48,699 nucleotides of DNA, taken from positions 1 to 48,699 of the forward strand of contig JASBUS010000051.1 of assembly GCA_030147745.1 (NCBI GenBank), read 5' to 3'. The translations under genes were made by a program, and so were the position numbers. The DNA comes from Alphaproteobacteria bacterium. GTDB taxonomy: Bacteria; Pseudomonadota; Alphaproteobacteria; Micavibrionales; Micavibrionaceae. Each line of letters begins with the position of its first letter. Position 1 is the stretch's first letter. Below, piece after piece: positions 9,895-18,186 of the stretch. The notes below the pieces were generated by a model. It worked only from the letters and a program-made list of their open reading frames with translations, did not search any database and had not been told where the DNA came from.

Positions 9895-9923
9895 TTGACA
9901 TAATATATAAATGGGTGTATGCT
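9895..9923 (+). promoter_or_regulatory. Strong sigma70-like promoter of the 9960 gene
   Basis: TTGACA at 9895-9900 and TATGCT at 9918-9923 are separated by exactly 17 bases. The first nine bases, TTGACATAA, are identical at the promoters of the cassette genes at 28422, 30937 and 35612. Confidence 0.6.
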
Positions 9924-9959
9924 TCTTGTCATTCATGACGATTTAGGGCGGGGGATATC

Positions 9960-10373
9960 ATGCAATATAACGATCATTTTGACAAAGATCAGGCGGCAGA
10001 GTTAGCTGAAGCGGTTATTAGATACGCAGAGAACGCATTTGGCGGGCATGTGAATCATAACATTATGAGCGCTTATCATACTGCGACAAAAGAGGTTGTC
10101 CTTCAACACGCAAAAAAGGGCACGGATTTAGACGCGTTATTTGAGCGCGCTATGAATGAACGTGGCGGTAAGGAATTTAAAGGCCTATGCCCGCAAGGTT
10201 ATGATTATTTCCAACAATCATTAAAACATGCCTTTGGCATCGTTAGTGCCCAAAGCCCTGACAAAGGCAAAATCAAATTATTGGCGAAACAAGTGGCGGA
10301 TGTTGCGACAATCAATGTTTCGCAATCGACAGGCGCGTTCGATGCCGTGTTAAAACCCAAAGCAGTTACTTAA
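9960..10373 (+). CDS. Unknown 137-residue protein
   Basis: I do not recognise this soluble protein. It appears mostly helical, with an N-terminal DKDQAAELAEAVIRYAENAFGGHVNHNIMSAYHTATKEVV helix pair, then ALFERAMNERGGKEF and a C-terminal LLAKQVADVATINVSQSTGAFDAVL stretch. It has no signal peptide and no membrane segment. The gene stands alone on the plus strand between minus-strand genes, is preceded by a good promoter, and no hairpin terminator is visible behind it. The start ATG follows GGGGGATATC. Confidence 0.75.
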   Translation: MQYNDHFDKDQAAELAEAVIRYAENAFGGHVNHNIMSAYHTATKEVVLQHAKKGTDLDALFERAMNERGGKEFKGLCPQGYDYFQQSLKHAFGIVSAQSPDKGKIKLLAKQVADVATINVSQSTGAFDAVLKPKAVT

Positions 10374-10387
10374 ATCATACAAATTTT

Positions 10388-11152
10388 TTAGATGATGAAT
10401 TGTTCGCTAATAATGCGTTCTTCTAAATTTTGTTCAGGGTCGAACAATAAATGACGCTGAATGCGTTTGGATTGCCAGATTGTGACTTCTTCGACATTAC
10501 GGACTTCAATGGAATCCGCATTTGCATTCACTGGGCGGTTTTCAGGATCATTGACCTTAAACCGTATTTCATGATGCTGCGGTAGTAAAGCACCGCGCCA
10601 GCGACGTGGGCGGAAAGGGCTGATTGGCGTCAGCGCCAGTAAATTGGCACTCAATGGCAGAATAGGACCATGCGCGGAGAAGTTATAGGCCGTTGAGCCT
10701 GCAGGCGATGCGACCATCACACCATCGGCAATCAGTTCAGCCATTCTAAGGTGACCGTCAACATAGATAGATATTTTAGCGGCCTGACGTGTGGAACGGA
10801 AAATCGCAACTTCGTTAAAGGCAACGCTTTCAACAATCTTACCTTCCGATGTCGTAGCGCGCATGCGCAGCGGATGGATCTCGTATGACTCGGCCTTGTT
10901 GATACGCTCAAGCAAGCCTTCAACGCGGTAAGCATTCATCAAAAAGCCGACTGAGCCTTTATTCATGCCAAAGACGGGAATATTCTGGGTGATGTCTTTG
11001 TTGAGGGTTTCGAGCAATGTGCCATCGCCGCCAAGCGGGACGATGACATCTGCTTTTTCGATATTGCTTTGTCCGTAACGCTTGCTAAGCTCCGCCAGCG
11101 CGTTTTGTGCAGCTTCATGACGACCAGCGATAAAATGTATATGTTTCATCAT
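10388..11152 (-). CDS. nadK: NAD kinase
   Basis: The product phosphorylates NAD to NADP using ATP or polyphosphate. The family motifs are present: GGDGT at residues 41-45 (with the preceding VIVPL), NKGSVGFLMN, and the conserved VASPAGSTAYNFSAHGPILP with PxxxTPISPFRPR further on. Counted from the ATG at 11152 the protein has 254 residues, near the shorter alphaproteobacterial length of about 255. A TTG five codons earlier (11167) is possible but less likely, and neither start has a clear Shine-Dalgarno. Confidence 0.95.
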   Translation of the reverse strand: MMKHIHFIAGRHEAAQNALAELSKRYGQSNIEKADVIVPLGGDGTLLETLNKDITQNIPVFGMNKGSVGFLMNAYRVEGLLERINKAESYEIHPLRMRATTSEGKIVESVAFNEVAIFRSTRQAAKISIYVDGHLRMAELIADGVMVASPAGSTAYNFSAHGPILPLSANLLALTPISPFRPRRWRGALLPQHHEIRFKVNDPENRPVNANADSIEVRNVEEVTIWQSKRIQRHLLFDPEQNLEERIISEQFII

Positions 11153-11197
11153 GTTAGTATATACCAAAAGCCAAGCCTACGGCAAAGTTAAAACGCA

Positions 11198-11872
11198 TCA
11201 GCCTGCTTTGGCGGCGTAGGCGTCTTGCCACTCTGTCGGCGCTTCAAGGAAACGTTTCACTTCAGCCAAAGTGCGCGCATCAAAATAAGCCATATCTTCA
11301 GCTGTTTTTAAAACGGCCCACCAATCGGTTAAGCTGTGCAGCTGAATGCCTAGAGCCTTCATATTTTCTTTACTCGCTTTGAAAATACCGTAATGGAAGA
11401 CAACAAACGCATGTTCAACATTTGCACCTGCTTCGCGAAGGACATCAACGAACAGCTTTTTAGATCCGCCATCCGTTTGCAAGTCTTCGATCAAGGCGAC
11501 ATTCTTGCCGCTTTCATCCATGCAGCCTTCGATTTGTGCCATACGGCCAAAACCTTTTGGCTTTTTGCGGACATAGAGCATTGGCTTTTCCATGCGCTCC
11601 GCAATAAAGGCTGAATAAGGAATACCTGCTGTTTCACCGCCGGCAACATAATCAAGCGGCTTGTCTTTGGTTGCATCTTTCAACATGGCTGCAGCATCAT
11701 CCATAAGGATTGTGCGTTCAGCAGGGAATGAAATGAGGCGGCGGCAGTCGATATAAACAGGGCTGCGTTTGCCAGATGTTAACGTGAAAGGTTCATCAAC
11801 ATTAAATAATACAGATTTTGTCTCAAGGAGGATTTTTGCCGCGCGTTGAGCGATTGCGTCTTTATCAATCAT
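11198..11872 (-). CDS. pyrE: Orotate phosphoribosyltransferase
   Basis: PyrE converts orotate and PRPP to orotidine 5'-phosphate in pyrimidine synthesis. The 224-residue protein carries FTLTSGKRSPVYIDCRRLISFP, the catalytic-loop region VRKKPKGFGRMAQIEG, and the PRPP-binding stretch VALIEDLQTDGGSK. The canonical form is (V/I)(V/I)(E/D)D(V/L)xTxGxS; the Thr-Asp-Gly-Gly spelling is a family variant. It lies 30 bases upstream of nadK on the same strand, so the two may be cotranscribed. Confidence 0.95.
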   Translation of the reverse strand: MIDKDAIAQRAAKILLETKSVLFNVDEPFTLTSGKRSPVYIDCRRLISFPAERTILMDDAAAMLKDATKDKPLDYVAGGETAGIPYSAFIAERMEKPMLYVRKKPKGFGRMAQIEGCMDESGKNVALIEDLQTDGGSKKLFVDVLREAGANVEHAFVVFHYGIFKASKENMKALGIQLHSLTDWWAVLKTAEDMAYFDARTLAEVKRFLEAPTEWQDAYAAKAG

Positions 11873-11958
11873 GGTCAGTCGCCTTTTTTTGAAAGTGAAT
11901 ATTCAAAAACAGAGTGATAACTTATAAAACCATCCTCCACAAGATCTAATTTATATCA

Positions 11959-13149
11959 TTATTGACATTGTTTCGGGACATGGAAGGTCGACTTCGCATC
12001 CTGAATGCTTTTGATATATAAGATCTGTTCACATGGATAGCCTTGTTCAGATGTCACGCCGCCCTTGGTAATGGCTGTGTTGCTATAGATAGGCGTTAGG
12101 TCTGTTACATTAGTGGAATATAAATGTAATGCCCATAAATCAGGCTTGTCAGCGAGGGGCGATATATCGGAAATCGGGTTATAACTTAATACGACATCTT
12201 GTAGCTTTTGTAAGTTAGTTAAAGCCGATATATCAGAGATATTATTCATCATCGCGCCGATGACCCTAAGCTGTTCTAATGATGAAAGACCATTTATATT
12301 TTCCAGACCTGATTTATTCGCCTGAAATTCTTCTAAATGGGGGGCGTTCTCAATTCCATTTACTGTTTTTAAGCTTTTATTGCCCGCAACCGCTAACTTT
12401 TTCAGGTTAGGGTATTCGCCCATCGTTGTGAGATCGGCTAACAGATTGTCTTGCAAATAGAGTTCTTCTAAATTTGTGAGGTCATGAATGGATGTTAAAT
12501 CTGTGATTTTTGCGCTTTGGCAGAGGAGGCGTTTAAGCTCGGCGCGGTCATTTAAGCTACGCTCTAGCATCTCACGTTTAATACAATTATTCAGCGCTAT
12601 ATGTGATGGAGTCATATTTGAATTTGCGGATACCGCCATTTTCCCTAAATTCATATAATTAAGTTCAGCCGCAATCATATAGCCGGAAAACCCTAAAAAG
12701 CTTAGGGTCGTCAAAAAACCGAGGGCTGGCCGCTTACTGTTAAATAGCACCGCAAAGGCCAAAAAGGCAAAGATGCTTGGGAAGAACCAGAATTGTAGGA
12801 AACTGTTAATACGGTTTAGCTTTGGGTCGCTCTTGTGAATATAAACCTGAACAGCTGTGCCAACCATTTCATCGCAGCGTTTTTCCGGGACTTTAACTGT
12901 GCCGATTGCTTTTTGGCCGTCATCTGTCATCGCCACGGGGGCTGAGACCACCACATCGCGGTAGCTACTTGAACTCGAACCTGTGCGCTGTTTAATCCAG
13001 CTATTTTCACAATTTAAAATCGTGGCGCTTTGCTGCGTGCTGTTGGTGATGACGTTTAGGCGTTCATACATAAACCAACATAAAATCACTGCAAAGCTGA
13101 TGACGAATAAATTACGGGCGCGGTCACTAACAGGTTTTTGATCACTCAT
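11959..13149 (-). CDS. Membrane-anchored leucine-rich-repeat protein
   Basis: This 396-residue protein has a membrane segment at residues about 13-30 and two more at about 118-160, enclosing a region with Cys46 and a short serine run (GSSSSS). The C-terminal half (about 215-370) is a stack of six to seven 21-22-residue leucine-rich repeats of the SDS22/internalin type, for example LTNLEELYLQDNLLADLTTM and LQKLQDVVLSYNPISDISPL. Such repeats usually bind proteins. The topology would place the repeats on one side of the inner membrane; which side I cannot say. It has a good GGGGGA ribosome site and no obvious operon partner. Confidence 0.8.
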   Translation of the reverse strand: MSDQKPVSDRARNLFVISFAVILCWFMYERLNVITNSTQQSATILNCENSWIKQRTGSSSSSYRDVVVSAPVAMTDDGQKAIGTVKVPEKRCDEMVGTAVQVYIHKSDPKLNRINSFLQFWFFPSIFAFLAFAVLFNSKRPALGFLTTLSFLGFSGYMIAAELNYMNLGKMAVSANSNMTPSHIALNNCIKREMLERSLNDRAELKRLLCQSAKITDLTSIHDLTNLEELYLQDNLLADLTTMGEYPNLKKLAVAGNKSLKTVNGIENAPHLEEFQANKSGLENINGLSSLEQLRVIGAMMNNISDISALTNLQKLQDVVLSYNPISDISPLADKPDLWALHLYSTNVTDLTPIYSNTAITKGGVTSEQGYPCEQILYIKSIQDAKSTFHVPKQCQ

Positions 13150-13251
13150 TTTAAATCCCCCTTGATTCTAAACATTATAATAAAGGCTTTGGTTTAAATT
13201 GCAAATTGCGCTGGGCTCAGCTAGCTTAAGGATAGAGAGAGAGGTTTTGAA

Positions 13252-14190
13252 ATGGGCATAAATAAACATTCATTGGAACGCGCAGGACTTTGTAAGGTAG
13301 ATGGCGGTGAAATTGGTTATCGCGCTTATTACCCGCATATCGAAAAATATAATCAGCGCGCCCCGATTGTGTTAATCCATGGCGGGCCAGGTGGGTCACA
13401 TATTGGCATGTATGATGCTCTGCACGGCCTTGCGGATACGCGCCCATTAATTGGTTATGATCAGCTCGGCTCTTATCTTTCACCAGCAAAAATCACACCA
13501 TCTTTGATGCAGGTTGAACGTTTCGCAGAAGAGCCACGTTATTTGCTCGATCATCTGAATGTCGATAAAGCGGTCTTGCTCGGCCATAGCTGGGGCGGCG
13601 TGATTATTGGTGAATTTGCACTGAAGCATCCTGACCGCGTGGCAGGGTTAATTTTTTCCGCGCCGTTGCTCTCAACTAAGCGCTGGGTGGATGATTGTAA
13701 CAAATTGCTTTCAGATTTGCCGCCAGAGATGCAAAAAACCATTCGTGAATGTGAGGCGAATGGCACAACGGATAGCCCAGAATATAAAGCAGCAGATGCG
13801 TTTTTTGGTAAACGTCATTTCTATCGCGCGGCGCATAAGCCCGCTATCGTCAAGGCCAACGCCAAACGCTCTAACCGTGAAATTTATGGCAAGATGTGGG
13901 GGCCAAGTGAATTTACCCATACAGGAACTTTGGGGGATTATGATGTTTTCCCACGTCTGCATGAAATAGATGCGCCGACTTTGTTCATCTGTGGGGAATA
14001 TGACACCGCAACGCCAGCAACCATGCGCCAAGCACAAGCCTTAGTCAAAGGCGCGGATTTGCATGTTGTACCAAATGCGGGGCATGCCTGTATCACCGAT
14101 GGGCATAAAGATTATATGAAAGCCGTGAAGAGCTTTTTAACCGCGCGCGTGGATACCCCGACGGCAAAAAGCCCTTCACCCCAAATTTAG
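13252..14190 (+). CDS. Proline iminopeptidase-like alpha/beta hydrolase (S33)
   Basis: This is a 312-residue alpha/beta hydrolase of peptidase family S33. It has the oxyanion-hole motif His-Gly-Gly-Pro-Gly (43-47), YDQLGSYLS in place of the usual YDQRGxGxS, nucleophile Ser113 in GHSWGG, a probable acid Asp251 in CGEYDTATP, and His278 in NAGHACI. The lid domain is around residues 135-230. The family releases N-terminal proline from peptides, but close relatives act on other amides and esters. No signal peptide is present. The last codons overlap the end of the convergent ohr gene by four bases. Confidence 0.88.
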   Translation: MGINKHSLERAGLCKVDGGEIGYRAYYPHIEKYNQRAPIVLIHGGPGGSHIGMYDALHGLADTRPLIGYDQLGSYLSPAKITPSLMQVERFAEEPRYLLDHLNVDKAVLLGHSWGGVIIGEFALKHPDRVAGLIFSAPLLSTKRWVDDCNKLLSDLPPEMQKTIRECEANGTTDSPEYKAADAFFGKRHFYRAAHKPAIVKANAKRSNREIYGKMWGPSEFTHTGTLGDYDVFPRLHEIDAPTLFICGEYDTATPATMRQAQALVKGADLHVVPNAGHACITDGHKDYMKAVKSFLTARVDTPTAKSPSPQI

Positions 14191-14621
14191 TCAACCAAGG
14201 TTAGGCGTACGTCAATATTGCCGCGTGTCGCGTTTGAATAGGGGCAAACTTTATGTGCTTTTTCGATTAGGCTTTGCGCCGCCGCTTTATCCATACCCGG
14301 AAGGGAAATGAATAATTCAACGTCAATACCAAAGCCGCCTTCAATTGGGCCGATGCCAACTTCACCTGTGATGGTAAAGTCTTTTGGCAGGTCGATTTTT
14401 TCTTGGCCAGCAACAAATTGTGTCGCGCCAATAAAGCATGCAGAGTAACCCGCGGCAAAAAGCTGCTCAGGATTTGTGCCCGCTGCGCCGTCACCACCAA
14501 GCTCTTTTGGCTTTGAAAGTGTAACGCTTAGGCGGCCATCTTCTGACTTGGCGCTGCCTTCACGGCCGCCAGTTGCAGTGGCTTTTGTTTTATATGCAAT
14601 CGGGTCTGGTTTTCTCATCAT
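14187..14621 (-). CDS. ohr: Organic hydroperoxide resistance protein (Ohr/OsmC)
   Basis: Ohr reduces organic and fatty-acid hydroperoxides using a reactive cysteine recycled by lipoyl proteins. The 144-residue protein contains the pattern GTNPEQLFAAGYSACFIGA with peroxidatic Cys62 and the resolving Cys126 in KVCPYSNATRGN, plus the N-terminal conserved arginine in GGREG. Length and both cysteines are standard for the Ohr subgroup rather than OsmC proper. Two consecutive ATG codons start the gene, with AGGAT upstream. No MarR-type ohrR regulator is adjacent. Confidence 0.93.
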   Translation of the reverse strand: MMRKPDPIAYKTKATATGGREGSAKSEDGRLSVTLSKPKELGGDGAAGTNPEQLFAAGYSACFIGATQFVAGQEKIDLPKDFTITGEVGIGPIEGGFGIDVELFISLPGMDKAAAQSLIEKAHKVCPYSNATRGNIDVRLTLVD

Positions 14622-14695
14622 TTTGATCCTGTCTATGTTGAGTGTGTAAAATTTAGATACTTTAAGCAGTTAGAAATTTTTTATCGTCTTTCAAG

Positions 14696-15334
14696 TTATT
14701 GGCTAACCCATGCGACGCGCCCGCACCATATTACATCAGCAGCGGGGATTGTTAAATCTTGATAGTCGCGGTTAATTGAGCGCAAGGTGAATTGGTCTTT
14801 GTTTTTCTTCAAAACTTCTTTCACCATGACTTCGCCATTTTGTAATTTAAACACGGCGCGGTCACCTTTATTGATACGTTCACTTTGCGCGACGATGATT
14901 AAATCTCCATCACGATAAAGCGGTAACATGGAATCGCCATTAATCTCGAGTGCGAAATAATCATCACCATTAAAATGGTCGAGCGGTACTTCGCCCCATT
15001 TATCCAAAATTGGCGCGCCATCTTCGCTAAAAAAGCCTGCGCGGCCTGCTTGTGCAAAACCTAATACGGGGATGGATGCAGCGCTATTTTCAGGGGCAGG
15101 GGCTTGATCTTGCATCAATGCGACAAAATCAACCATGGCCATATTGGTCACAGCAAGTATTTTTGAAATACTTTCCATTGACGGCCAGCGCGCTTTGCCA
15201 TTGGGCTGTACACGTTTGCTTTTATTAAAGCTTGTCGGGTCAAGCCCTGCTTTAATCGCAAGGCCAGATGTTGAATATCCGGATATTTTCGCGAGGCGGT
15301 CTATCGCGCCCCAAATGTCGTCATGCGTGTACAT
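14696..15334 (-). CDS. LexA/CI-like S24 regulator with helix-turn-helix domain
   Basis: This is a 212-residue transcription regulator. Residues about 5-72 form an XRE-type helix-turn-helix (STSGLAIKAGLDPTSFNKSKR). Residues about 88-212 form an S24 autoprotease fold with catalytic Ser135 (NGDSMLPLYRDGDL) and Lys172 (GEVMVKEV), and an Ala-Gly cleavage candidate at GFAQAGRAG (residues 92-100). A longer reading frame starts 36 codons earlier, but its extra sequence looks like translated leader, so I chose ATG 15334. Similar proteins are common in alphaproteobacterial chromosomes. Here it is divergent from, and adjacent to, the first virion gene, so it is the best candidate regulator of that block, possibly responding to DNA damage through RecA. 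That role is inference. Confidence 0.88.
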   Translation of the reverse strand: MYTHDDIWGAIDRLAKISGYSTSGLAIKAGLDPTSFNKSKRVQPNGKARWPSMESISKILAVTNMAMVDFVALMQDQAPAPENSAASIPVLGFAQAGRAGFFSEDGAPILDKWGEVPLDHFNGDDYFALEINGDSMLPLYRDGDLIIVAQSERINKGDRAVFKLQNGEVMVKEVLKKNKDQFTLRSINRDYQDLTIPAADVIWCGRVAWVSQ

Positions 15335-15394
15335 GTGGCATAGTCTTACATAATTTCCGAAAAATAAAAATAGGAAAAAAATCTTATTTTTATC

Positions 15395-15423
15395 TTGACT
15401 CTCAAAATGAATTGTAACATAGT
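15395..15423 (+). promoter_or_regulatory. Probable promoter/operator region of the virion block
   Basis: TTGACT (15395-15400) and CATAGT (15418-15423) have 17-base spacing, pointing rightward into the virion genes. The -10 region is followed by TGTG-AA-CACA and a second GGAACA, which could be repressor half-sites. The 151-base gap also contains long A/T runs that would be the leader of the S24 gene. This is the natural place for a divergent operator. Boxes seen, role inferred. Confidence 0.5.
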
Positions 15424-15485
15424 GTGAACACAAAGGGAACAAATGTATCTATTTTATTCCTTTTTTGTGTGTAAGGGAGAAAGAC

Positions 15486-15959
15486 ATGAGTAAGAAAAAT
15501 TATTATCCAGTGGTCAATACCAATGAAGATTATGACCTGTTTGAATGCAGTGAATCGCTTTGGTTTTGGTTCGTCATGGCTAATCAGGCGTTAAATGATG
15601 GTGCGCGCCATGCAGCGAGTTTGGGGTTATATAACCGCCCATGCCAGCCATGTGATGTTTTAAAAATCGTTGATCGTTTACGCCGTGGTCGCCGTTTGTT
15701 ATGGGATCATATCAAAGTGCTGCATTTTTATGGGTTGCGTCAAAATCCGCCTGATCGTTTCCATCCAAAGGAAATGCGCGCGGCAGTTTTATGGGCTGAA
15801 GCAATGGAAATATTGGAAGACGCCTTTTTCGCCAAGGGCTTGATTGCCAAGCGCAGTTCATGGGTAACGCCGCATCTGGGCAAGGAGGACAAAGATCATA
15901 TGCCAATCTATTCTATGCGCGCCGCTAATCATATTTCGTTTTCGGACGTGCGGACATAA
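15486..15959 (+). CDS. First gene of the virion block, unknown function
   Basis: This is a 157-residue protein rich in tryptophan and arginine, with conserved-looking blocks ECSESLWFWFVMANQALNDGARH, RPCQPCDVLKIVDRLRRGRRLLWDHIKVLHFYG and AVLWAEAMEILEDAFFAKGLI. I do not recognise a domain. Its basic middle and helical character would suit a DNA- or regulator-binding role, which is inference. The start ATG at 15486 follows an excellent GGGAGA site; an earlier in-frame ATG at 15465 lacks one. It is the first gene downstream of the divergent promoter and is separated by three bases from the next gene. Confidence 0.8.
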   Translation: MSKKNYYPVVNTNEDYDLFECSESLWFWFVMANQALNDGARHAASLGLYNRPCQPCDVLKIVDRLRRGRRLLWDHIKVLHFYGLRQNPPDRFHPKEMRAAVLWAEAMEILEDAFFAKGLIAKRSSWVTPHLGKEDKDHMPIYSMRAANHISFSDVRT

Positions 15960-15962
15960 GCC

Positions 15963-16322
15963 ATGCGCTGCTGGGTTATTTTTTCAGGGGTCAGTGAATT
16001 GTGGTTTTTACGGTTCCTGCGCCCCGGTTTTCGGCATTGTTTCATCATCTTTAACGACGGCCGCCGTTGGCTCAGCATTGACCCGATGGCGCATTACACG
16101 GAAGTCATCAGCCATGATTTGCCTGCGACTTATAATGTCATTCAGTGGATTGAACAGCAAAATTGCTGCGCGCTAGAGGTGACATTAGAAACGCCCCCTA
16201 AAAAAATACAGCCGCCAATGTTTTTCACCTGCGTTGAAATGGTGAAGCGCATGATTGGCCTGCGCGGCTTTGGGGTGATTACGCCATGGCAGCTTTATAA
16301 GGCGCTAAAACGCCGCCAGTAA
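15963..16322 (+). CDS. Small protein with permuted-papain-like His/Cys layout
   Basis: This 119-residue protein has a pattern reminiscent of permuted papain-like (YiiX/NlpC-type) enzymes: His25 in FRHCFIIFNDGRRW, an Asp-Pro at 40-41, and Cys90 at a helix start in FFTCVEMVKRMIGL, ending TPWQLYKALKRR. In permuted members the histidine precedes the cysteine, as seen here. If correct, it would be a small peptidase or amidase of the virion block. The assignment is by eye and may be wrong. It sits three bases after the previous gene, so the two are cotranscribed. Confidence 0.6.
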   Translation: MRCWVIFSGVSELWFLRFLRPGFRHCFIIFNDGRRWLSIDPMAHYTEVISHDLPATYNVIQWIEQQNCCALEVTLETPPKKIQPPMFFTCVEMVKRMIGLRGFGVITPWQLYKALKRRQ

Positions 16323-16351
16323 ATTTTAAATTGATCATAAGGAGAATATCA

Positions 16352-16654
16352 ATGGGAAGCTTAGTTTCAAAACCGAAAGCGCCGCAGCCAGTGCGCGTCC
16401 AATATATCACGGTGCCGTCAACATCATCGACAACCACGACGACCGCAACCTCATCGGGCGGCAATGCGTCATCAGACACGGCGACAGACACCACGACAAC
16501 CGAAGGTTTGAGCGACAAAGAAACGTCAACTTTGCGCGCTGAAAATATTGCGCGCCGTGCGCGTGGACGCACAGGAACGGTGAAGACAAGCTTTGGCGGT
16601 CTACTGGCACAGAATGAGATTGTCCCAGGTCGTAAATCACTATTAGGGGAATAA
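16352..16654 (+). CDS. Thr/Ser-rich small phage protein upstream of portal
   Basis: This 100-residue protein starts MGSLVSKPKAPQPV and has a low-complexity Ser/Thr/Asp-rich middle (residues about 20-60). It ends in the conserved-looking basic and glycine-rich tail RARGRTGTVKTSFGGLL. Small proteins with this kind of tail are frequent just before the portal gene in podovirus-like clusters; their role is not known to me. An upstream TTG start is possible, but AAGGAG lies at the right distance for ATG 16352. It is two bases from the portal gene. Confidence 0.75.
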   Translation: MGSLVSKPKAPQPVRVQYITVPSTSSTTTTTATSSGGNASSDTATDTTTTEGLSDKETSTLRAENIARRARGRTGTVKTSFGGLLAQNEIVPGRKSLLGE

Positions 16655-16656
16655 AG

Positions 16657-18186
16657 ATGGATCAGCAACGTCAGGATATTAACACGCTTAAGGAGCGTTA
16701 TAGCGCCGCCTTAAGTAATAAAAGCAAATGGGAAGGCCTATGGGCTGATTGTTATGCCTATACCTTACCACAGCGCAGCATAAATAGCGGCGGCTTCACT
16801 GCAGGCAAAGCACATGGCAAAGATATTTATGATGCGACCGCCCTTGATGCAACGGATCAATTGGCCTCTAGTTTGCTAGCGAATTTAACGCCGCCGTGGT
16901 CCGCATGGTTTGGCTTTAAACCGGGGCCTGATATTCCACCGGAGCAAGCCGATAAGATGGCGCCGCAATTAGACAGCATCGCCAAAATCATGCAGGATCA
17001 TATCGACCGTAGCAATTTTAATGTCGAGATCCATCAATCCTTCCTCGACTTGGTCATTGGCGGCACGGCGAGCATTATGGTCGAAGAAGCTGCCCCCGGT
17101 GAATTCTCCGCCTTAAAATTCACGGCGCTACCGCTGCAGCAATTTGCTGTGGGTGAGGGCGTGAATGCGACATTGGACTGCACCTTCCGTAGTTTCGAGA
17201 TGAGCATTGAACAAATCAAAGCGCGCTTCCCTCAGGCGGATTTACCCGCGCATCTTTTATCAAAATTGGATAAAGACCCAAAAGCTAAAGTGAAGCTGCT
17301 TGAATCCGTAACGCCGAAAGACACATATTATATGTATGATGTCTTGCTCGCCGATGATGATGTCTTCATCCATCGTCAGCGTTTGGGGCATTCGCCATTT
17401 ATCAATTTCCGCTGGATGAAATCACCGGGGGAAATTTATGGCCGCTCACCTGTGATGAAGGCGCTGCCTGACATTAAAACCGCCAATAAGGTGGTTGAAC
17501 TTGTCCTAAAAAATGCATCCATTGCCGTGACAGGCATTTGGCAGGCGGATGACGATGGCGTTTTAAACGCCGCGAATATTGAACTTAAACCTGGCGCAGT
17601 CATCCCAAAGGCTGTTGGCTCACGTGGTTTAACGCCGCTAGAAATGCCCGGTAAATTTGATGTGTCTGAATTAGTGCTCGAAGACCTACGCGCCCGCATC
17701 CGTCATGCGTTGCTGATTGACCGTTTGGCGATGCTTGGCGGGCGGGCAATGACCGCGACAGAAGTCCTCGAACGTTCGGCTGAAATGGCGGAAATTCTGG
17801 GCGCGACCTATGGGCGTTTACAGGCGGAATTGCTGACGCCGCTCATCCGCCGCGTCATGGACATTCTAAAACGCCGCGGTGAAATACCAGACATCACCCT
17901 TGATGGGCGCAGCATTGCCCTTGAATATCGCTCACCACTCGCACGCGCGCAGGGGCAGCGTAATATCCAAACGACATTGTCATGGCTACAAACGGTGCAG
18001 GCGCTTGGCCCAGCTGCGGCAATGGTGATTGACCAAGTCGCGGCAGCTAAATTCTTGGGCGAAGCACTCGGCGTGCCTAACCATATTATTAAACGTGATG
18101 ATAACCTTGTCAGTGCGCTTGGCCTTAATCAGCCAGACGCTATGGCTAACGTTGGCATAACTGCGGAGGATATCGCCAATGTTTAA
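16657..18186 (+). CDS. Head-tail connector (portal) protein, T7 gp8-like
   Basis: This 509-residue protein matches the T7-type head-tail connector family, which forms the dodecameric portal at one capsid vertex for DNA entry and exit. Visible landmarks include an N-terminal KWEGLWADCYAYTLPQR, DATDQLASSLLANLTPPWSAWFGF, VIGGTASIMVEE, the RWMKSPGEIYGRSPVMKALPDIKTANKVVEL core, and AMTATEVLERSAEMAEILGATYGRLQAELL. Length is near the T7 protein (536). Its end overlaps the next start by eight bases. Confidence 0.93.
   Translation: MDQQRQDINTLKERYSAALSNKSKWEGLWADCYAYTLPQRSINSGGFTAGKAHGKDIYDATALDATDQLASSLLANLTPPWSAWFGFKPGPDIPPEQADKMAPQLDSIAKIMQDHIDRSNFNVEIHQSFLDLVIGGTASIMVEEAAPGEFSALKFTALPLQQFAVGEGVNATLDCTFRSFEMSIEQIKARFPQADLPAHLLSKLDKDPKAKVKLLESVTPKDTYYMYDVLLADDDVFIHRQRLGHSPFINFRWMKSPGEIYGRSPVMKALPDIKTANKVVELVLKNASIAVTGIWQADDDGVLNAANIELKPGAVIPKAVGSRGLTPLEMPGKFDVSELVLEDLRARIRHALLIDRLAMLGGRAMTATEVLERSAEMAEILGATYGRLQAELLTPLIRRVMDILKRRGEIPDITLDGRSIALEYRSPLARAQGQRNIQTTLSWLQTVQALGPAAAMVIDQVAAAKFLGEALGVPNHIIKRDDNLVSALGLNQPDAMANVGITAEDIANV

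Noticed and set aside
15336-15442. Longer N terminus for the S24 regulator
   Set aside because: The extra 36 codons are Phe/Lys-rich, cover the promoter region and precede the usual family start.
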